Part shown: positions 5,863 through 6,663 of the stretch, one piece after another | Position numbering within the stretch: position 1 is the first letter of the stretch | How the letters are laid out: the number at the start of each line of letters is the position of its first letter | Assembly (NCBI GenBank): GCA_034172985.1 | Contig: JAXFDY010000018.1 | Span: 1-6,663 of the forward strand | Length of the DNA stretch: 6,663 nt | Direction: 5' to 3' | Origin: CAG-303 sp034172985 | GTDB taxonomy: Bacteria > Bacillota > Clostridia > Lachnospirales > Lachnospiraceae | Notes under the pieces: generated by a model | The model's input: only the letters and a program-made list of their open reading frames with translations | Database searches by the model: none | Told to the model about the DNA's origin: nothing | Position numbers and translations under genes: made by a program

Positions 5863-6189
5863 ATGAGCTTTGAGGATAGAAGAATTTTAGAACATCCGAT
5901 TCTGGGTGAGACAGAGAAAAAGAAAATAGTTCATTTTCTTTATGACGGAAAGGATATGACAGGATATGAAGGAGAGCCGGTTGCGGCAGCATTAAAGGCA
6001 GCGGGGGTCATGGTTCACAGACATACGAAAAAACGGGATGAACCGAGAGGTATCTTTTGTGCAATTGGAAGATGTACAGACTGTGTCATGATTGTAGATG
6101 GAAAACCGAATATTCGTACCTGTATTACACCTTTAAAGGAAGGAATGCAGGTACAGACCCAGTATGGTGTATCGCCAATCCATAAGTAA
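5863..6189 (+). CDS. [2Fe-2S]-binding subunit of an FAD-dependent oxidoreductase (HcnA-like)
   Basis: This 108-residue protein has a plant-type ferredoxin fold of the small Fer2_4 group. The cluster ligands are Cys66, Cys71, Cys74 and Cys87, spaced C-x4-C-x2-C-x12-C in the context GIFCAIGRCTDC and GKPNIRTC. This is the pattern of HcnA and of the [2Fe-2S] segment in opine oxidase, sarcosine oxidase alpha and hydroxyproline dehydrogenase subunits. The earlier part (VHFLYDGKDMTGYEGEPVAA) fits the beta-grasp strand and the helix that precede the ligands. It is expected to pass electrons between flavin subunits of a cytoplasmic amine/imino-acid dehydrogenase. It is followed after 23 nt by the FAD subunit gene, which is the HcnA-HcnB order. 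An in-frame TTG at 5857 would add two residues but is badly placed for its ribosome site. Cluster binding is secure; the substrate of the complex is not known. Confidence 0.9.
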   Translation: MSFEDRRILEHPILGETEKKKIVHFLYDGKDMTGYEGEPVAAALKAAGVMVHRHTKKRDEPRGIFCAIGRCTDCVMIVDGKPNIRTCITPLKEGMQVQTQYGVSPIHK

Positions 6190-6212
6190 TTGAAGACGAA
6201 GGAGAGAATGCA

Positions 6213-6663
6213 ATGAAGAGATATGATTTAGTAATTGTAGGTGCAGGTCCGGCAGGTTTATCCGCAGCCATTGAAGCTGCCGGAAACGGATTAAAAGTAG
6301 TTGTGTATGATGAAAATGCAAAGCCGGGAGGTCAGCTCTTTAAACAGATTCATAAATTCTTCGGATCAAAGGAACACAAAGCCAAAATCAGAGGATTTAA
6401 AATCGGAGAAGAGTTGCTTGCGGAAGCGGATAGATGTGGTGTGGAAGTTGTATTGAATGCTACAGTATTAGGGCTTCACCGGGAGAAGGAGCTGACAGTA
6501 AAGGTTGGCGAAGAGGTGATTCATGTAAAGGGTGATTCTGTCATTATAGCGACAGGTGCTTCAGAAAATATGGTTACTTTCCGGGGATGGACACTTCCTG
6601 GTGTGATTGGTGCGGGTGCAGCCCAGACCATGATGAATTTAAATAAAGTCAGACCGGGAGATA
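6213..6663 (+). CDS. FAD/NAD(P)-dependent oxidoreductase, N-terminal part (HcnB-like), runs off the window
   Basis: The first 150 codons of a flavoprotein are present and the frame is open to the window edge. The N-terminus is a classical dinucleotide-binding fold: RYDLVIVGAGPAGLSAA with GxGxxG at residues 10-15, and an acidic strand end (VVYDENAKPGGQLFKQ, residues 30-44 or so) whose GGQ fits the family of HcnB, opine oxidase OoxA and sarcosine oxidase alpha. A second conserved element, VIIATGASE, follows further along and marks the FAD contact before the central NAD(P) domain, of which only the beginning (TLPGVIGAGAAQTMM) is seen. AAGGAGA at 6199-6205 lies 7 nt before the ATG. An earlier ATG at 6208 is out of frame. 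It most likely pairs with the preceding [2Fe-2S] protein to form a multi-subunit dehydrogenase. Related proteins are about 400-480 residues, so most of it lies outside. Confidence 0.88.
   Translation, partial: MKRYDLVIVGAGPAGLSAAIEAAGNGLKVVVYDENAKPGGQLFKQIHKFFGSKEHKAKIRGFKIGEELLAEADRCGVEVVLNATVLGLHREKELTVKVGEEVIHVKGDSVIIATGASENMVTFRGWTLPGVIGAGAAQTMMNLNKVRPGD

Noticed and set aside
6208..6216. Two-codon mini-ORF (ATG CAA TGA) overlapping the FAD gene start
   Set aside because: Its ATG is 1 nt from the Shine-Dalgarno core, too close for initiation; probably chance.

Overview
The window is one co-directional gene cluster on the + strand of a low-GC Gram-positive bacterium. Base composition (AT-rich), strong AGGAGG-type ribosome sites, a lipoprotein substrate-binding protein and short purine-rich gaps all fit a Clostridia/Lachnospiraceae-type anaerobe. 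The organism assignment is inference from style; no phylogenetic marker is present.

Layout: (1) 1-145 is a structured leader with several short inverted repeats ahead of a strong Shine-Dalgarno. (2) 146-1231 encodes a PotD-type substrate-binding lipoprotein, followed by a long hairpin at 1245-1286. (3) 1344-1682 encodes a P-II signalling protein with an intact nucleotide/2-oxoglutarate core but a rewritten T-loop. (4) 1714-4642 encodes a PotA-type ATPase and PotB/PotC-type permeases. (5) 4679-5830 encodes an ornithine cyclodeaminase/mu-crystallin family protein, 5863-6189 a small [2Fe-2S] ferredoxin-like subunit, and 6213 to the window edge the N-terminal 150 residues of an FAD/NAD(P) oxidoreductase.

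Reading the genes together: a polyamine/opine-type ABC importer brings in a nitrogenous compound. A dedicated P-II protein probably adjusts uptake to nitrogen, energy or 2-oxoglutarate status. A catabolic module resembling opine oxidase or hydrogen-cyanide-synthase/hydroxyproline-dehydrogenase sets ([2Fe-2S] subunit plus FAD subunit, with an OCD-family protein) then oxidises it. The same combination of gene types, ABC importer plus split FAD/Fe-S oxidase plus OCD, is known from Agrobacterium octopine/nopaline catabolic regions, there with a different transporter family.

The substrate is unknown. By eye, the acidic residues that hold polyamines in E. coli PotD are all replaced by serine here, and the OCD-like protein seems to lack the catalytic Asp of true ornithine cyclodeaminase. 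A simple 'spermidine/putrescine transporter plus ornithine cyclodeaminase' annotation is therefore probably wrong. The most notable feature is the coupling of a non-canonical P-II protein to this uptake-and-oxidation operon.
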